Assembly (NCBI GenBank): GCA_017848965.1
Contig: JAFIHA010000009.1
Location: forward strand, 62,001 to 126,000
DNA from: Dechloromonas aromatica (nom. nud.)
GTDB taxonomy: Bacteria; Pseudomonadota; Gammaproteobacteria; Burkholderiales; Rhodocyclaceae
Direction of reading: 5' to 3'
DNA length: 64,000 nt
Shown: in pieces, positions 25,752-34,609 of the stretch
Numbering within the stretch: position 1 is the stretch's first letter
How the letters are laid out: every line of letters starts with the position of its first letter
Notes under the pieces: generated by a model
What the model was told of the DNA's origin: nothing
Database searches by the model: none
The model's input: the letters and a program-made list of their open reading frames with translations, nothing else
Translations under genes and position numbers: made by a program

Positions 25752-26669
25752 TCAGGCAGCTTGGGTCGGCGCGAGCTTGAGCGTGCCCTTGATCATTTCT
25801 TCGGCGAACATCTCGGCGGTGCGCGCCCCGGCGGCGGTCATGATGTCCAGGTTGCCGGCGTAGGTCGGCAGGAAGTCGCCCAGGCCCTGCACTTCCAGAT
25901 AGACGGAAACGCGGTTGCCGTCGAACACCGGGCCGTTGACCAGGCGGTAGCCCGGCACGTATTTCTGGACTTCCTTGATCATCGCGTGGATCGACTCGGT
26001 GATCTTGGCTTGGTCGGGCGCCGTTTCGGTCAGGCAATGCACGGTGTCGCGCATGATCAGCGGCGGCTCGGCCGGGTTGATGATGATGATCGCCTTGCCC
26101 TTCTTGGCCCCGCCGACCTTCTCGACGGCACCGGCGGTGGTACGGGTGAATTCGTCGATGTTCTTGCGCGTGCCGGGGCCGGCCGACTTGGACGAGACGG
26201 TGGCGACGATTTCGCCGTAGGCCACCGGCTGCACGCGGGACACCGCGGCAACCATCGGGATCGTCGCCTGGCCGCCGCAGGTGACCATGTTGACGTTCAT
26301 CTCGCGCTTGCCGACGTGCTCGGCCAGGTTCACCGGCGGCACGCAGTAGGGACCGATGGCGGCCGGCGTCAGGTCGATCATCAGCACACCGAGTTCGTTG
26401 AGCTTGCGCGAGTTTTCGGCATGGACGTAGGCCGAGGTCGCGTCGAAGGCGATCTGGATGTTGTCTGCCAGCACATGCGGCAGCAGGCCGTCGACGCCGC
26501 CGGCGGTGACTTTCAGGCCCATCTCGGCGGCGCGCTTGAGACCTTCGGATTCGGGGTCGATACCGACCATCCAGGCCGGTTCGAGGAAGGGGCTGCGCTT
26601 CAGCTTGTAGAGCAGATCGGTGCCGATATTGCCGGGACCGATCAGCGCACATTTGATTTTTTGAGTCAT
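25752..26669 (-). CDS. mhpF: Acetaldehyde dehydrogenase (acetylating)
   Basis: CoA-acylating acetaldehyde dehydrogenase (MhpF/DmpF/BphJ), 305 residues, converting acetaldehyde to acetyl-CoA with NAD+. Rossmann motif [11 protein letters not shown] near 10-20 and catalytic Cys in [13 protein letters not shown] near 130. I chose ATG 26669 for the conserved [14 protein letters not shown]-terminus. It works in complex with the aldolase encoded immediately downstream, so toxic acetaldehyde is passed directly between sites. Confidence 0.96.
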   Translation of the reverse strand: MTQKIKCALIGPGNIGTDLLYKLKRSPFLEPAWMVGIDPESEGLKRAAEMGLKVTAGGVDGLLPHVLADNIQIAFDATSAYVHAENSRKLNELGVLMIDLTPAAIGPYCVPPVNLAEHVGKREMNVNMVTCGGQATIPMVAAVSRVQPVAYGEIVATVSSKSAGPGTRKNIDEFTRTTAGAVEKVGGAKKGKAIIIINPAEPPLIMRDTVHCLTETAPDQAKITESIHAMIKEVQKYVPGYRLVNGPVFDGNRVSVYLEVQGLGDFLPTYAGNLDIMTAAGARTAEMFAEEMIKGTLKLAPTQAA

Positions 26670-26700
26670 GTCGTTTCTCTTGGGGGAAAGAAGCTTCTTT

Positions 26701-27486
26701 TCATTCGAACGCCGCGCTGACCGTGCCGAGGCCATCAATGCCAACATCGAAACGATCGCCGGCCTGGACGGAAACCATCGGCCCTAGCGCTCCGCTCAGG
26801 ACGATGTCGCCAGCCAGCAAAGGCCGCCCGCAACGCACCATCATGTCGGCCAGCCAGACCGCCGCATTGAGCGGGCTGCCGAGACAGGCCCGGCCGTTGC
26901 CGCGTGAGACGACTTCTTCGCCGCGCCGCATTTCCATGGCACAGGCGGTAAGGTCGAGATCGCGCAGCCTGACCGGACGACCACCGAGGACGAACAGACC
27001 GCTGGAAGCGTTGTCCGCCACCGTGTCGACGAACTTGATGTTCCAGTTCTCGATACGGCTATCGACGATCTCGATGGCCGGCAAGGCGTACTCGGTGGCA
27101 CTGATCAGGTCGGCATAGGTATGGCGCTCATGCGTCAGGTCACGCCCGATCACCAGGGCGACCTCCGCTTCGACCTTCGGCTGGATCAGCCGGCCAGTTG
27201 CGACGATCTCGCCGTCGCCAACCGCCATGTCAGCAAACAACATGCCGAAATCCGGCTGATCGACACCAAGCTGAGCCTGCACGGCCAACGAGGTCAGGCC
27301 GATCTTGCGCCCGACCAGGCGACGCCCTTCGCCCAGCCAGGCCAGGGTATTGGCTTCCTGGACGGCGTAGGCGCCCTCCTGATCAACCCGGGCCAGACGC
27401 TCGCGCAGCGGAGCGATGGCCCGGCCGCCGGCATGGGCGGCCTTGAGTAGCGCCGCCGCAGCTTGGGGGGTAAGCGGCTCGCCCAT
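26701..27486 (-). CDS. mhpD: 2-oxopent-4-enoate (2-hydroxypentadienoate) hydratase
   Basis: MhpD/XylJ/BphH family hydratase of 261 residues, adding water to 2-hydroxypenta-2,4-dienoate to give 4-hydroxy-2-oxovalerate. Motifs: [23 protein letters not shown] near 60-83, the metal-binding Glu residues in [13 protein letters not shown] near 103-115, and [11 protein letters not shown] near 136. The ATG overlaps the stop of the binding-protein gene by one base (TGATG). Cytoplasmic, needs a divalent metal. Confidence 0.94.
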   Translation of the reverse strand: MGEPLTPQAAAALLKAAHAGGRAIAPLRERLARVDQEGAYAVQEANTLAWLGEGRRLVGRKIGLTSLAVQAQLGVDQPDFGMLFADMAVGDGEIVATGRLIQPKVEAEVALVIGRDLTHERHTYADLISATEYALPAIEIVDSRIENWNIKFVDTVADNASSGLFVLGGRPVRLRDLDLTACAMEMRRGEEVVSRGNGRACLGSPLNAAVWLADMMVRCGRPLLAGDIVLSGALGPMVSVQAGDRFDVGIDGLGTVSAAFE

Positions 27487-28619
27487 CACTTCACCAGTTT
27501 CCAGTGGTTGTTCTCGACCTTGATCAGGACGATGGCGGAAGCGTCGTAGCCAGCGTGGTCATTGGCGCCCATGGTGTAGACGCCGTTGGTGCCGACCAGC
27601 TTGTTGCTCTTTTCGATCCCGTCGCGCACCGCGGCGCGGAACTCCGGCGTGCCCGGCTTGGCCTTGCCCTTCAGTGCAGCCTGCAGGCCGTTCTGGGCGA
27701 GCAGCCAAGCGTCCCAGGTGGCGCCCGCGAAGGTCGAGCGGGAATCCGGACCATTCCTGGCTTCCAGATCCTTGACGAAGGCCACGGCATTCTTCTTGGT
27801 CGGGTAGTTGTCCGGTAGCTGCTCGGCAACCAGCACCGGGCCGACCGGGATCAGCGCACCTTCGACATGCTTGCCGCCGACGCGCAGGAATTCCTTGTTG
27901 GTCACGCCGTGCGACTGGTAAATCTTGCCCTTGAAACCGCGCTCGCGCAGCGTGATCTGCGGCATGGCGGCCGGCGTACCCGAGGCGCCGACGAAGACGA
28001 CGTCCGGCCTGGCCGACATGACTTTCAGCACCTGCGCCTGGACGCTGGGATCGGCCCGGCCGTAGCGCTCGCTGGCGACGATCTTCAGCTTCCCTTCGGC
28101 CGCCTTGATCAGGGCCTTGTGCAGCAGTTCGCCCCAGGAATCCGAGAAACCAATGAAGCCGACTGTCTTGGCGCCGCCTTCCAGCATATCGGCGACAACC
28201 TTGTTGACCATCAGCTCGGCCGACGGCTCGCTGCGAAAGACGTAGCCGCGCTTGTCGCCCGTAACCTCGAGCGGGGCGACGGAAACCATCGGCGTCTTGT
28301 CGGCATTGGCCACGTCGGCCATCGCGTTGGCGGTGACGATCAGGTTCGGGCCAAGGATGACGTCGACCTTGTCTTCGGAGATCAGCTTGCGGACGTTCTT
28401 GGTGGCGTTGGTCGGATCGGTGCCGTCGTCGAGCAGAATGAAATTGACTTTCTCGCCGCCGAGCGTATTCGGGAACATGGCGACAGCCTTCTTGGTTTCC
28501 GCGCCCAACGCGGCCGCCGGACCAGTCAGCGAGGCGATGACACCGACGTTGACGTCGGCCACTGCGGGAACGCAGGCGATGGCGGCAACGACGGCAGCAA
28601 TCAGCTTATTTGTTTTCAT
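27486..28619 (-). CDS. Periplasmic substrate-binding protein of the Liv-type importer
   Basis: Type I periplasmic binding protein of the LivJ/LivK family, 377 residues with a signal peptide (about 1-21, cleavage after AVA). The N-terminus [19 protein letters not shown] is typical. AGAGGAGA lies upstream of ATG 28619. It sits between the flavin reductase and mhpD inside the catabolic operon, so it most likely captures the aromatic acid degraded by these enzymes rather than leucine. The cognate permeases and ATPases are at 20958-24576. Confidence 0.9.
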   Translation of the reverse strand: MKTNKLIAAVVAAIACVPAVADVNVGVIASLTGPAAALGAETKKAVAMFPNTLGGEKVNFILLDDGTDPTNATKNVRKLISEDKVDVILGPNLIVTANAMADVANADKTPMVSVAPLEVTGDKRGYVFRSEPSAELMVNKVVADMLEGGAKTVGFIGFSDSWGELLHKALIKAAEGKLKIVASERYGRADPSVQAQVLKVMSARPDVVFVGASGTPAAMPQITLRERGFKGKIYQSHGVTNKEFLRVGGKHVEGALIPVGPVLVAEQLPDNYPTKKNAVAFVKDLEARNGPDSRSTFAGATWDAWLLAQNGLQAALKGKAKPGTPEFRAAVRDGIEKSNKLVGTNGVYTMGANDHAGYDASAIVLIKVENNHWKLVK

Positions 28620-28660
28620 GGTAAGTCTCCTCTGGGTAATGGGGTCGAACGTCGGGGCGG

Positions 28661-29212
28661 TTACTGGGGAATGCGGCGAAAGGCACCGTTCAGGTAGATC
28701 AGCGCTTCGCCGTCGTTGCGTTCGCAGGTCGCCAGCACTTCGCACAGGAAAGCGTGGTGGGTGCTTTCGTCGAACACCTTGATCACGCGGCAATCGAAAT
28801 TGGCCAGCGCGCCATCCAGCGACGGCGCGCCGGTCACCAGTTCGCGCCAAGCGCCGTACTGGAAACGGGCATCGCCATGCACCTCCTTGATCATGCCGGC
28901 GAAAACCTTGGCGACCTCCTCCTGTTCGCCGGCCAGTACGTTGACGCAGAGGGCGCCGCTGTTGAGGATGACCTCGCTGGCCATCACGTTCTTGTTCACG
29001 AAGACGACCAGACGGGGCGGATCGGCGGTTACCGAACAGACGGCCGTCGCGGTCAGGCCGGCCCGGGCATCGCCGTCCCTGGCAGTGATGACGGTGACTC
29101 CGACCGCGAAGTGGCGCATGCCGTAGAGATGGTCCTCGGCGCTGACGGTGGGCATCGCCGCCAGCCGGGTATTGGGTTTCCAGTCGAGTAGCTGGTTGAT
29201 GTCCTGGCTCAT
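28661..29212 (-). CDS. Flavin reductase component of a two-component monooxygenase (HsaB/HpaC-like)
   Basis: Flavin reductase of the DIM6/NTAB family, 183 residues, supplying reduced FMN/FAD to the partner oxygenase encoded just upstream. Motifs: MRHFAVGVTVITARDGDARAGLTATAVCSVTADPP (read as a conserved N-terminal flavin-binding block, about 34-68) and the C-terminal DGEALIYLNGAFRRI. AGGAG lies 6 nt before ATG 29212. Its start is 10 bp downstream of the oxygenase stop, so the pair is co-expressed. Confidence 0.88.
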   Translation of the reverse strand: MSQDINQLLDWKPNTRLAAMPTVSAEDHLYGMRHFAVGVTVITARDGDARAGLTATAVCSVTADPPRLVVFVNKNVMASEVILNSGALCVNVLAGEQEEVAKVFAGMIKEVHGDARFQYGAWRELVTGAPSLDGALANFDCRVIKVFDESTHHAFLCEVLATCERNDGEALIYLNGAFRRIPQ

Positions 29213-29221
29213 GAGCACTCC

Positions 29222-30430
29222 TTACTGGTACTGCGCAGCCTGCGCCGGCTTGGCGCCGAACGGGTTCGGTTGCGGCAGCGGGTTGCCGAGCAGTTGGCCG
29301 CCGAGGAGGTCGCCGATGTTGTCCTGGTTCTGCGTGATGTGGTTCGCCCCCACCAGGATGTCGCGCATCTGGCGCTGCATCGGGCTGTTCATCCAGACGC
29401 CCCGGGTCGAGGTCTTCTTGAAGATCATGTGAGCGGCTTCGAAACAATCGCCCCCGGTAAATTGATTGGTCGCGAAATGACGCACGCGGACATCGAGCGG
29501 AACCAGTTGCCCGTTGGAGGCGTAGGACCAGGCTTCATCGGTATTCATCAGGACGCGGGCGGTGGCGCCGGCGATCTTGGCGTAAGCCTCGCCCAGACGC
29601 CCCTTGATGAACGGGTCGTTGACCGCGGCACCGACGGCCTGGTTGATGTTCTGGCGCGGCACCATGTGCTCGATGTACAAATCGGCCATGCCGCGGGCCA
29701 TACCGATGATGACCGAGGATACGGCGGCGTAGAAGACGTAGAAGAACGGCATCTTGTACAGCTTCTCGACCCCGCCGTGCGACTGCTCGTCATAGGCGCC
29801 GATGACATGGCAGCGGTATTCCGGGACGAAAACGTCCTTGATGACCAGCTTTTTGGATCCAGTGCCGGCCAGACCGACAACGAACCAGTCATCGACGATT
29901 TCGTAATCGCTGCGTTGCACCCAGAAGGAGCGGAAGACCAGTTCGCCGTTTTCCTCGACGCGGCCGCCGACGAAGGCTCCGCCGGCAGCATGGTCGCAAC
30001 CGCTGGAAGTCAGCCACTCGCCGTTCAGCTTGTAACCGCCCTCAACTTTGGCCACGGTGCCGAAGGGCGCATAGGACGAGGAGACGAGTTGGGTATTGTC
30101 TTCACCCCACAGTTCGTCGCCCACCTTGACCGGCAGCAGGCCCACTTCAAAGGGATGCACGCCGAGCACCATGACGTTCCAGGCGCTGGACGGACAGCCA
30201 CGAGCCAGTTCGATCAGCACCTTGTTGAGCACATTGGGGGACATTTCGTAGCCGCCCCAGCGCTTGGGCTGCAGAATCCTGAAGAAACCCGCCTCCTTGA
30301 AGGCCTGGATGGTCTCGACGGGCACCATGCGGTTTCTTTCGCATTCTTCGGCGCGGGCGCGCAGCATCGGAATCATGTCGTGCGCACGTTGAACGATTTC
30401 GGCTTCGCTCGGAATGGTATGGGTAGTCAT
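29222..30430 (-). CDS. Class D flavin-dependent aromatic monooxygenase (HsaA-like, acyl-CoA-dehydrogenase fold)
   Basis: 402-residue oxygenase with the acyl-CoA-dehydrogenase fold, most like HsaA and the C2 component of p-hydroxyphenylacetate hydroxylase. N-terminal block FKEAGFFRILQPKRWGGYEM near 45-64, the central beta domain (LTSSGCDHAAGGAFVGG near 142) and the helical C-terminal half (EAAHMIFKKTSTRGVWMNSPMQRQMRD near 340). It should ortho-hydroxylate a phenolic acid using reduced flavin from the neighbouring reductase, giving the catechol for MhpB. No MhpA-type class A hydroxylase is present, so this pair seems to replace it. The exact phenol is unknown. Confidence 0.85.
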   Translation of the reverse strand: MTTHTIPSEAEIVQRAHDMIPMLRARAEECERNRMVPVETIQAFKEAGFFRILQPKRWGGYEMSPNVLNKVLIELARGCPSSAWNVMVLGVHPFEVGLLPVKVGDELWGEDNTQLVSSSYAPFGTVAKVEGGYKLNGEWLTSSGCDHAAGGAFVGGRVEENGELVFRSFWVQRSDYEIVDDWFVVGLAGTGSKKLVIKDVFVPEYRCHVIGAYDEQSHGGVEKLYKMPFFYVFYAAVSSVIIGMARGMADLYIEHMVPRQNINQAVGAAVNDPFIKGRLGEAYAKIAGATARVLMNTDEAWSYASNGQLVPLDVRVRHFATNQFTGGDCFEAAHMIFKKTSTRGVWMNSPMQRQMRDILVGANHITQNQDNIGDLLGGQLLGNPLPQPNPFGAKPAQAAQYQ

Positions 30431-30482
30431 GTCTTACATCTCCTTGGGTAGGGGGCGTGATGCAGATTTTTCGGGAATGAAT

Positions 30483-31421
30483 TCACTTCGGGCTGGCGCT
30501 CAAGACGCCGTAGCCAGCAATCCATTCGTTGATTGGACGGTAGTAATCGCGATGGGCGTTGTAGGGACCGATGGCGGCCAGAGCAGCGAAAGCCGCCACC
30601 CAGGTACGGATCTCATGCGTCGAACGGCCAGCCATGCGCGATATCTCGTCGATATCGAAGGCGTCGCACCGATCCAGCTGGCCGCGGACCAGCAGGTCCA
30701 TGAAATCCTCGTCCCACTCGGGATTAAGCGGCGTCAGGTCGCACTCCGGGGTGCCGAAGATCATCCCGGTCGCCAGCGTCCTCGCCTGACGGGCGGCACG
30801 GAACTCCGGCGTCGGATTACGGCCGGCAATCAGGAAATTGGCGATGTCGTCGTTGGCGCCGGCCAGCAGAGGAACTGGAGGTTCGTGCGAAAGCCCGCCG
30901 GTGCCGAGGATCAGCACGCGTTTGTTCAGCTTGGCGACGAACTTGCCGACCGCGTCGCCGAGCTTGCGCACCCGGCGATAAGGCCCGAACGGCGGCGCCA
31001 CCGAGTTGATGATGATGGGGATGACCGGGTAGCGCGTCAGCCCCCCCGTCAGTTCTTCAAGCGTTTGCGTGCAGCCGTGATCGACCTGCAGGCGGTGCGA
31101 GATGGCGATATCGACGTCGCTGTCGAGAATGTGGCGGGCAAGGTCGAGCGCCAGATCCTTGGGGATCGACAACGCCCCCAGCAGGGTCTTGTAGTCGCCG
31201 ACCGATTCGGCTGCCGTGGCGATGACGAATGGCGGCATCAGGTCGTAGAACAGGCCGTTGTAATGGTCCGGCGCGAAGATGACGATCAGTTCCGGGTCGA
31301 AAGCCTCGACCTCGGCCTTGGCCTTGGCCAGCACGGCATCGACTTCGACTTCGACATCGGCGCCCGGGTCGTTCAGTCCGCGCAACGGTGTATGCGACAG
31401 ACATTTAAGGTGAATGGTCAT
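30483..31421 (-). CDS. mhpB: MhpB-like extradiol dioxygenase (2,3-dihydroxyphenylpropionate 1,2-dioxygenase)
   Basis: Class III (LigB-type) extradiol ring-cleavage dioxygenase, 312 residues against about 314 in E. coli MhpB. The proposed acid-base His residues are conserved at about 115 (QVDHGCTQ) and 179 (GGLSHEPPV), and LIVIFAPDHYNGLFYD near 45-60 carries iron ligands. The C-terminus KSTHEIKTW-like block (RSTHEIRTWVAAFAA) and YYRPINEWIAGYG are MhpB hallmarks. AGGAT lies before ATG 31421. First gene of the leftward mhp cluster, facing the MhpR-type regulator across 289 bp. Confidence 0.94.
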   Translation of the reverse strand: MTIHLKCLSHTPLRGLNDPGADVEVEVDAVLAKAKAEVEAFDPELIVIFAPDHYNGLFYDLMPPFVIATAAESVGDYKTLLGALSIPKDLALDLARHILDSDVDIAISHRLQVDHGCTQTLEELTGGLTRYPVIPIIINSVAPPFGPYRRVRKLGDAVGKFVAKLNKRVLILGTGGLSHEPPVPLLAGANDDIANFLIAGRNPTPEFRAARQARTLATGMIFGTPECDLTPLNPEWDEDFMDLLVRGQLDRCDAFDIDEISRMAGRSTHEIRTWVAAFAALAAIGPYNAHRDYYRPINEWIAGYGVLSASPK

Positions 31422-31710
31422 GCGTTATCCTTGATCGGTAAATTCGGGCAAGCCGCTCCCGCCGGAAGAGCGAAATCTTCCGCAGCGAAAGACGATTCTT
31501 GGATTCTTGAAAGGGAAGCCGCCGCTTCCAACAAGCGGGCCGAGGTTTAACCGTCGCCCGTCGACTCGATAGTCATGTTTGTCTCCATATGTTTTTGTTG
31601 ATGGGGCGATTCTAGGGAGAGACAAGGGAGAACAAAAATTTATTTCCCAAATGTTCACAATATGCACAACATTGTTTTAAATATAGTTTTTATCGAACAA
31701 AGGGAATGCG
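31422..31710. promoter_or_regulatory. Divergent mhpB/mhpR control region
   Basis: 289-bp gap holding the divergent promoters of mhpB and mhpR. The segment 31630-31700 is markedly AT-rich and contains direct CACAA repeats 9 bp apart (TTCACAATATGCACAAC), a plausible IclR-type operator. On the minus strand a nine-codon ORF (ATG at 31576, reading MTIESTGDG) has GGAG 6 nt upstream and ends 130 bp before mhpB; it may be a leader or a remnant. No convincing -35/-10 pair is visible. Confidence 0.45.
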
Positions 31711-32547
31711 ATGCGACCGAACAGTGGAGCCAGCTATCGCGCCGTACAAGGCTTGAGCCGCGGGCTGTCGATCCTGCGGGCAATCAGCCAGTCGGCCAAC
31801 GGCTGGGCGAACATCGCCGAACTGAGCGTTCGCACGGGACTACACCGAACTACCGTGCGCCGCATGCTGGAAACCCTGCAGGCCGAAGGCTATGTCCGGC
31901 GCAGCGCCTCCGACGACAGCTACCGCCTGAACCTGAAAGTTCGCCAGTTGAGCGACGGCTTCACCGATGACGAATGGATTTCCGAGATCGCCAATCCGAT
32001 CCTTGGCGAATTGCTGCAGAAGGTCGTCTGGCCTTCCGACCTCAGCACGCTCGACGGCGACTGCATGCTGGTGCGGGAAACCACGCACCGCTTCAGTCCC
32101 CTCTCTTTCCATCGGGCGATGATCCGCCAACGCATGCCCCTCCTGTTCACTTCCGCCGGGCGAGCCTATCTGGCCTATTGCAGCGACGAGGAAAGGCGGC
32201 AGATTCTTCAGCTACTGGTAGCCGGCAACGACGAGCAGGCCGGCTTTGCGCGCAACCGGATACTGGTCGAACAGATGCTTGAAAAAGTGCGACGCCAAGG
32301 CTACGCAACGAACGAGGGAGAATGGGGGCAGCAATCGATGATCGCCGCCATCGCCGTCCCGGTTCGCCACAAGGCTCAGGTACTGGCATGCATCAACGTC
32401 GTCTTCCTGAAGAAAGCCGTACCCATCGCGGAAGCCACAGAACGATATCTGCCAGCGCTGAAAGCCGCGGTGGATAAGATCGAGTTGCTCCTGACCGACA
32501 AGGACGCCACCTCGGCCACCGAGGAATCAAACGCCTTGGCCGACTAG
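31711..32547 (+). CDS. mhpR: MhpR-like IclR-family activator of the mhp genes
   Basis: IclR regulator of 278 residues with strong resemblance to E. coli MhpR: GLSRGLSILRAIS, the DNA-recognition segment LSVRTGLHRTTVRRMLETLQAEGYVRR (about 35-61), then SDDSYRLNLKVRQLSDGF, ETTHRFSPLSFHRAM near 120 and IAAIAVPVRHKAQVLACINVVF near 210. MhpR activates the catabolic promoter in response to 3-hydroxyphenylpropionate-type inducers. AAAGGGA lies 6 nt before ATG 31711. Divergent from mhpB, as in E. coli. Confidence 0.93.
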   Translation: MRPNSGASYRAVQGLSRGLSILRAISQSANGWANIAELSVRTGLHRTTVRRMLETLQAEGYVRRSASDDSYRLNLKVRQLSDGFTDDEWISEIANPILGELLQKVVWPSDLSTLDGDCMLVRETTHRFSPLSFHRAMIRQRMPLLFTSAGRAYLAYCSDEERRQILQLLVAGNDEQAGFARNRILVEQMLEKVRRQGYATNEGEWGQQSMIAAIAVPVRHKAQVLACINVVFLKKAVPIAEATERYLPALKAAVDKIELLLTDKDATSATEESNALAD

Positions 32548-32554
32548 CCGCCGC

Positions 32555-32660
32555 TCGGACTTGATGGGTCGCAGCGACAAGAGTGGGAAACGAGGACGGG
32601 CTTCAAGCGAATAGAGGTTCCATCCGCGCCGAAGCACAAGGCATCAGGTCCGCTGCCAGG
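32555..32660. repeat. Decayed copy of the MITE-like element found at 63439-63606
   Basis: The first 41 bases, TCGGACTTGATGGGTCGCAG onward, match the left arm of the 168-bp element at 63450 with about three mismatches. The central hairpin half AAGCGAATAG is kept, but about 10 bp of the left arm and most of the right arm are deleted; the end (CAGGTCCGCTGCCAGGCT) is a degenerate right terminus. It lies between mhpR and ampD. Confidence 0.7.
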
Positions 32661-32693
32661 CTCGCCCGGCGGCCCTGATCGTACCTCGCGCGC

Positions 32694-33260
32694 CTACGCC
32701 GTCACTGCGGGCGGTAAGCCGAGGTCGGGGTAGCGGGCGGCGAGCGCCGCCCAGTCGAAATACGGCCCGGGATCGCTCTTGCGCCCGGGCGCGATGTCGC
32801 TGTGACCAGCAATGGCGGCGATCGGATAGCGCTGGCGCAAGGCGTCGATCAGGCGCCATAGCGCCGCATACTGGGCGTCGGTGAAGGCTTGCTCGTCGCA
32901 GCCCTCGAGTTCGATACCGACCGAGTAGTCGTTGCAGTTGTCGCGTCCGCACCAGGTTGAGCGGCCGGCATGCCAGGCGCGCCGGTCGCAGCCGACGAAC
33001 TGGACGACGTGGCCGTCGCGGCGGACGTAGAAATGCGCCGAAACCTGCAGGTCGGCGATTTCTGCAAAATAGGGGTGGGCCGCGGGATCGAGCCGGTTGA
33101 GAAAGAAATCCTCGACCCAGTCGCCGCCGAACTCGCCGGGCGGCAGGCTGATGTTGTGCACGACCAGCAGCGAAACCTCGGCGCCGGCCGGACGCTCGCC
33201 GAAATTCGGCGACTCGCGGCGTGCGGCCGTGTCCAGCCAGCCATCGGCCAGCCAGTTCAT
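32694..33260 (-). CDS. ampD: 1,6-anhydro-N-acetylmuramyl-L-alanine amidase
   Basis: Zinc amidase of peptidoglycan recycling (AmpD type, cytoplasmic), 188 residues without signal peptide. Zinc ligands are visible as His in LLVVHNISLP near 35, His in AGHSDIAPGRKSDPG near 155 and Asp in the same motif near 164; the catalytic Glu is in SVGIELEG near 117. It cleaves the amide bond of anhydro-muropeptides. Its ATG overlaps the pilR stop (ATGA), so it is expressed with pilSR. Confidence 0.93.
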   Translation of the reverse strand: MNWLADGWLDTAARRESPNFGERPAGAEVSLLVVHNISLPPGEFGGDWVEDFFLNRLDPAAHPYFAEIADLQVSAHFYVRRDGHVVQFVGCDRRAWHAGRSTWCGRDNCNDYSVGIELEGCDEQAFTDAQYAALWRLIDALRQRYPIAAIAGHSDIAPGRKSDPGPYFDWAALAARYPDLGLPPAVTA

Positions 33261-34609
33261 TCGATGCCCAGCCGTTCCAGCCGGTAGCGCAGCGAACGGA
33301 AGGTGACGCCGAGCAGGCGCGCCGCCGCCGTCCGGTTGCCCTCAGTCTTCTGCAGCGCTTCGAGGATGGCCTGACGTTCGAGGCGGTTGAGGTAGTCGTC
33401 GAGCGTCTCGCTGCCGCGTCCCTGGAGATCGCTGCCGGCCCCCTCCTCGGGCTCAAGGTGGAGGTCGTCGGGCTCGATCAACTCGCCAGCGCAGAGCGCG
33501 GTCGCCCGTTCGAGGATGTTCTCCAGTTCGCGCACGTTGCCGGGGAAGGAGTAGAGCTGCAGCGCCTTGATCGCCGCCGGCGACAGCCGCGGATGCGCCT
33601 CGCCGCACAGCTTGTTGAGGATGCTGTCGACCAGCGGCGCAATGTCTTCCATGCGCTCGCGCAGGGGCGGCATGCGCAGTTCGATGACGTTCAGCCGGTA
33701 ATAGAGATCCTGACGGAAGCTGCCCTGATCGACCCGCTCACGCAGATTGCGGTGGGTAGCGCAGATGATGCGCAGGTCGACCGGCTCTTCGGTGACGCAG
33801 CCGACCTTGCGCACGCGTTTTTCCTGGATCGCCCGCAGCAGCTTGACCTGCATCGCCAGCGGCAGGTCGGCGACCTCGTCGAGGAACAGCGTGCCGCCGC
33901 TGGCGGCCTGGAAGAAGCCGTCGCGGTCGCTGTCGGCGCCGGTGAAAGCGCCCTTGCGATAGCCGAAGAACTCGCTCTCCATCAGGTTCTCGGGGATCGC
34001 TCCGCAGTTGACCGGGACGAAGGGCCCGGCGCTGCGCGCGCTGCGGGCGTGGATCAGGCGCGCCGCCAGTTCCTTGCCGGAGCCGGACTCGCCGGAGATG
34101 TAGATCGGCGCCTGGCTGCGCGCCATTTTCTCGATCATCGCCCGCACCTGCTGCATGCTCGCCGACTCGCCGGTGAGCGCACGCAGCGCGTCGTTCTCGG
34201 CACCGTTGCCGGGCAGACGCAAGGCGGAACGGATCAGCGCCCGCAACTGTTCGAGGCCGACCGGCTTCGACAGGTAATCGAAGGCACCGGCCTTGAGCGC
34301 CGCGACGGCGTTCTCGGCGCTGCCCCAGGCGGTGATCACGGCAACCGGCAAACGCGGGTGGTTCTCGGCGATGTAGCGGACGATTTCCAGCCCCTCGCCG
34401 TCGGGCAGGCGCATGTCGGTCAGACACAACTGGAAATCGCCGGCCGCCAGCGCCGCCTTCGCCTCGCCGACCGACCCGGCGCACTCGGCCGCCAAGCCCA
34501 TGCGGGCCAGGGTCAGGTCGATCAGTTCACGGATGTCGGCCTCGTCGTCGACGACGAGGACCCGGTTCAACTCGCCGCGCGGGCGTCGCTCGCTACGGGT
34601 AACGGACAC
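33257..34609 (-). CDS. pilR: PilR-like NtrC-family response regulator (sigma-54 activator)
   Basis: Response regulator of 450 residues: receiver domain (about 15-130, phospho-acceptor Asp in [12 protein letters not shown] near 65), AAA+ domain (Walker [15 protein letters not shown] loop in [11 protein letters not shown], Walker [11 protein letters not shown]) and a Fis-type HTH at the C-terminus ([22 protein letters not shown]). Order and neighbour (pilS) identify it as PilR, which activates pilin transcription. It starts at GTG 34609 with GGAGG 8 nt upstream, inside the 3' end of pilS (43-nt overlap). Confidence 0.88.
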   Translation of the reverse strand: MSVTRSERRPRGELNRVLVVDDEADIRELIDLTLARMGLAAECAGSVGEAKAALAAGDFQLCLTDMRLPDGEGLEIVRYIAENHPRLPVAVITAWGSAENAVAALKAGAFDYLSKPVGLEQLRALIRSALRLPGNGAENDALRALTGESASMQQVRAMIEKMARSQAPIYISGESGSGKELAARLIHARSARSAGPFVPVNCGAIPENLMESEFFGYRKGAFTGADSDRDGFFQAASGGTLFLDEVADLPLAMQVKLLRAIQEKRVRKVGCVTEEPVDLRIICATHRNLRERVDQGSFRQDLYYRLNVIELRMPPLRERMEDIAPLVDSILNKLCGEAHPRLSPAAIKALQLYSFPGNVRELENILERATALCAGELIEPDDLHLEPEEGAGSDLQGRGSETLDDYLNRLERQAILEALQKTEGNRTAAARLLGVTFRSLRYRLERLGIE

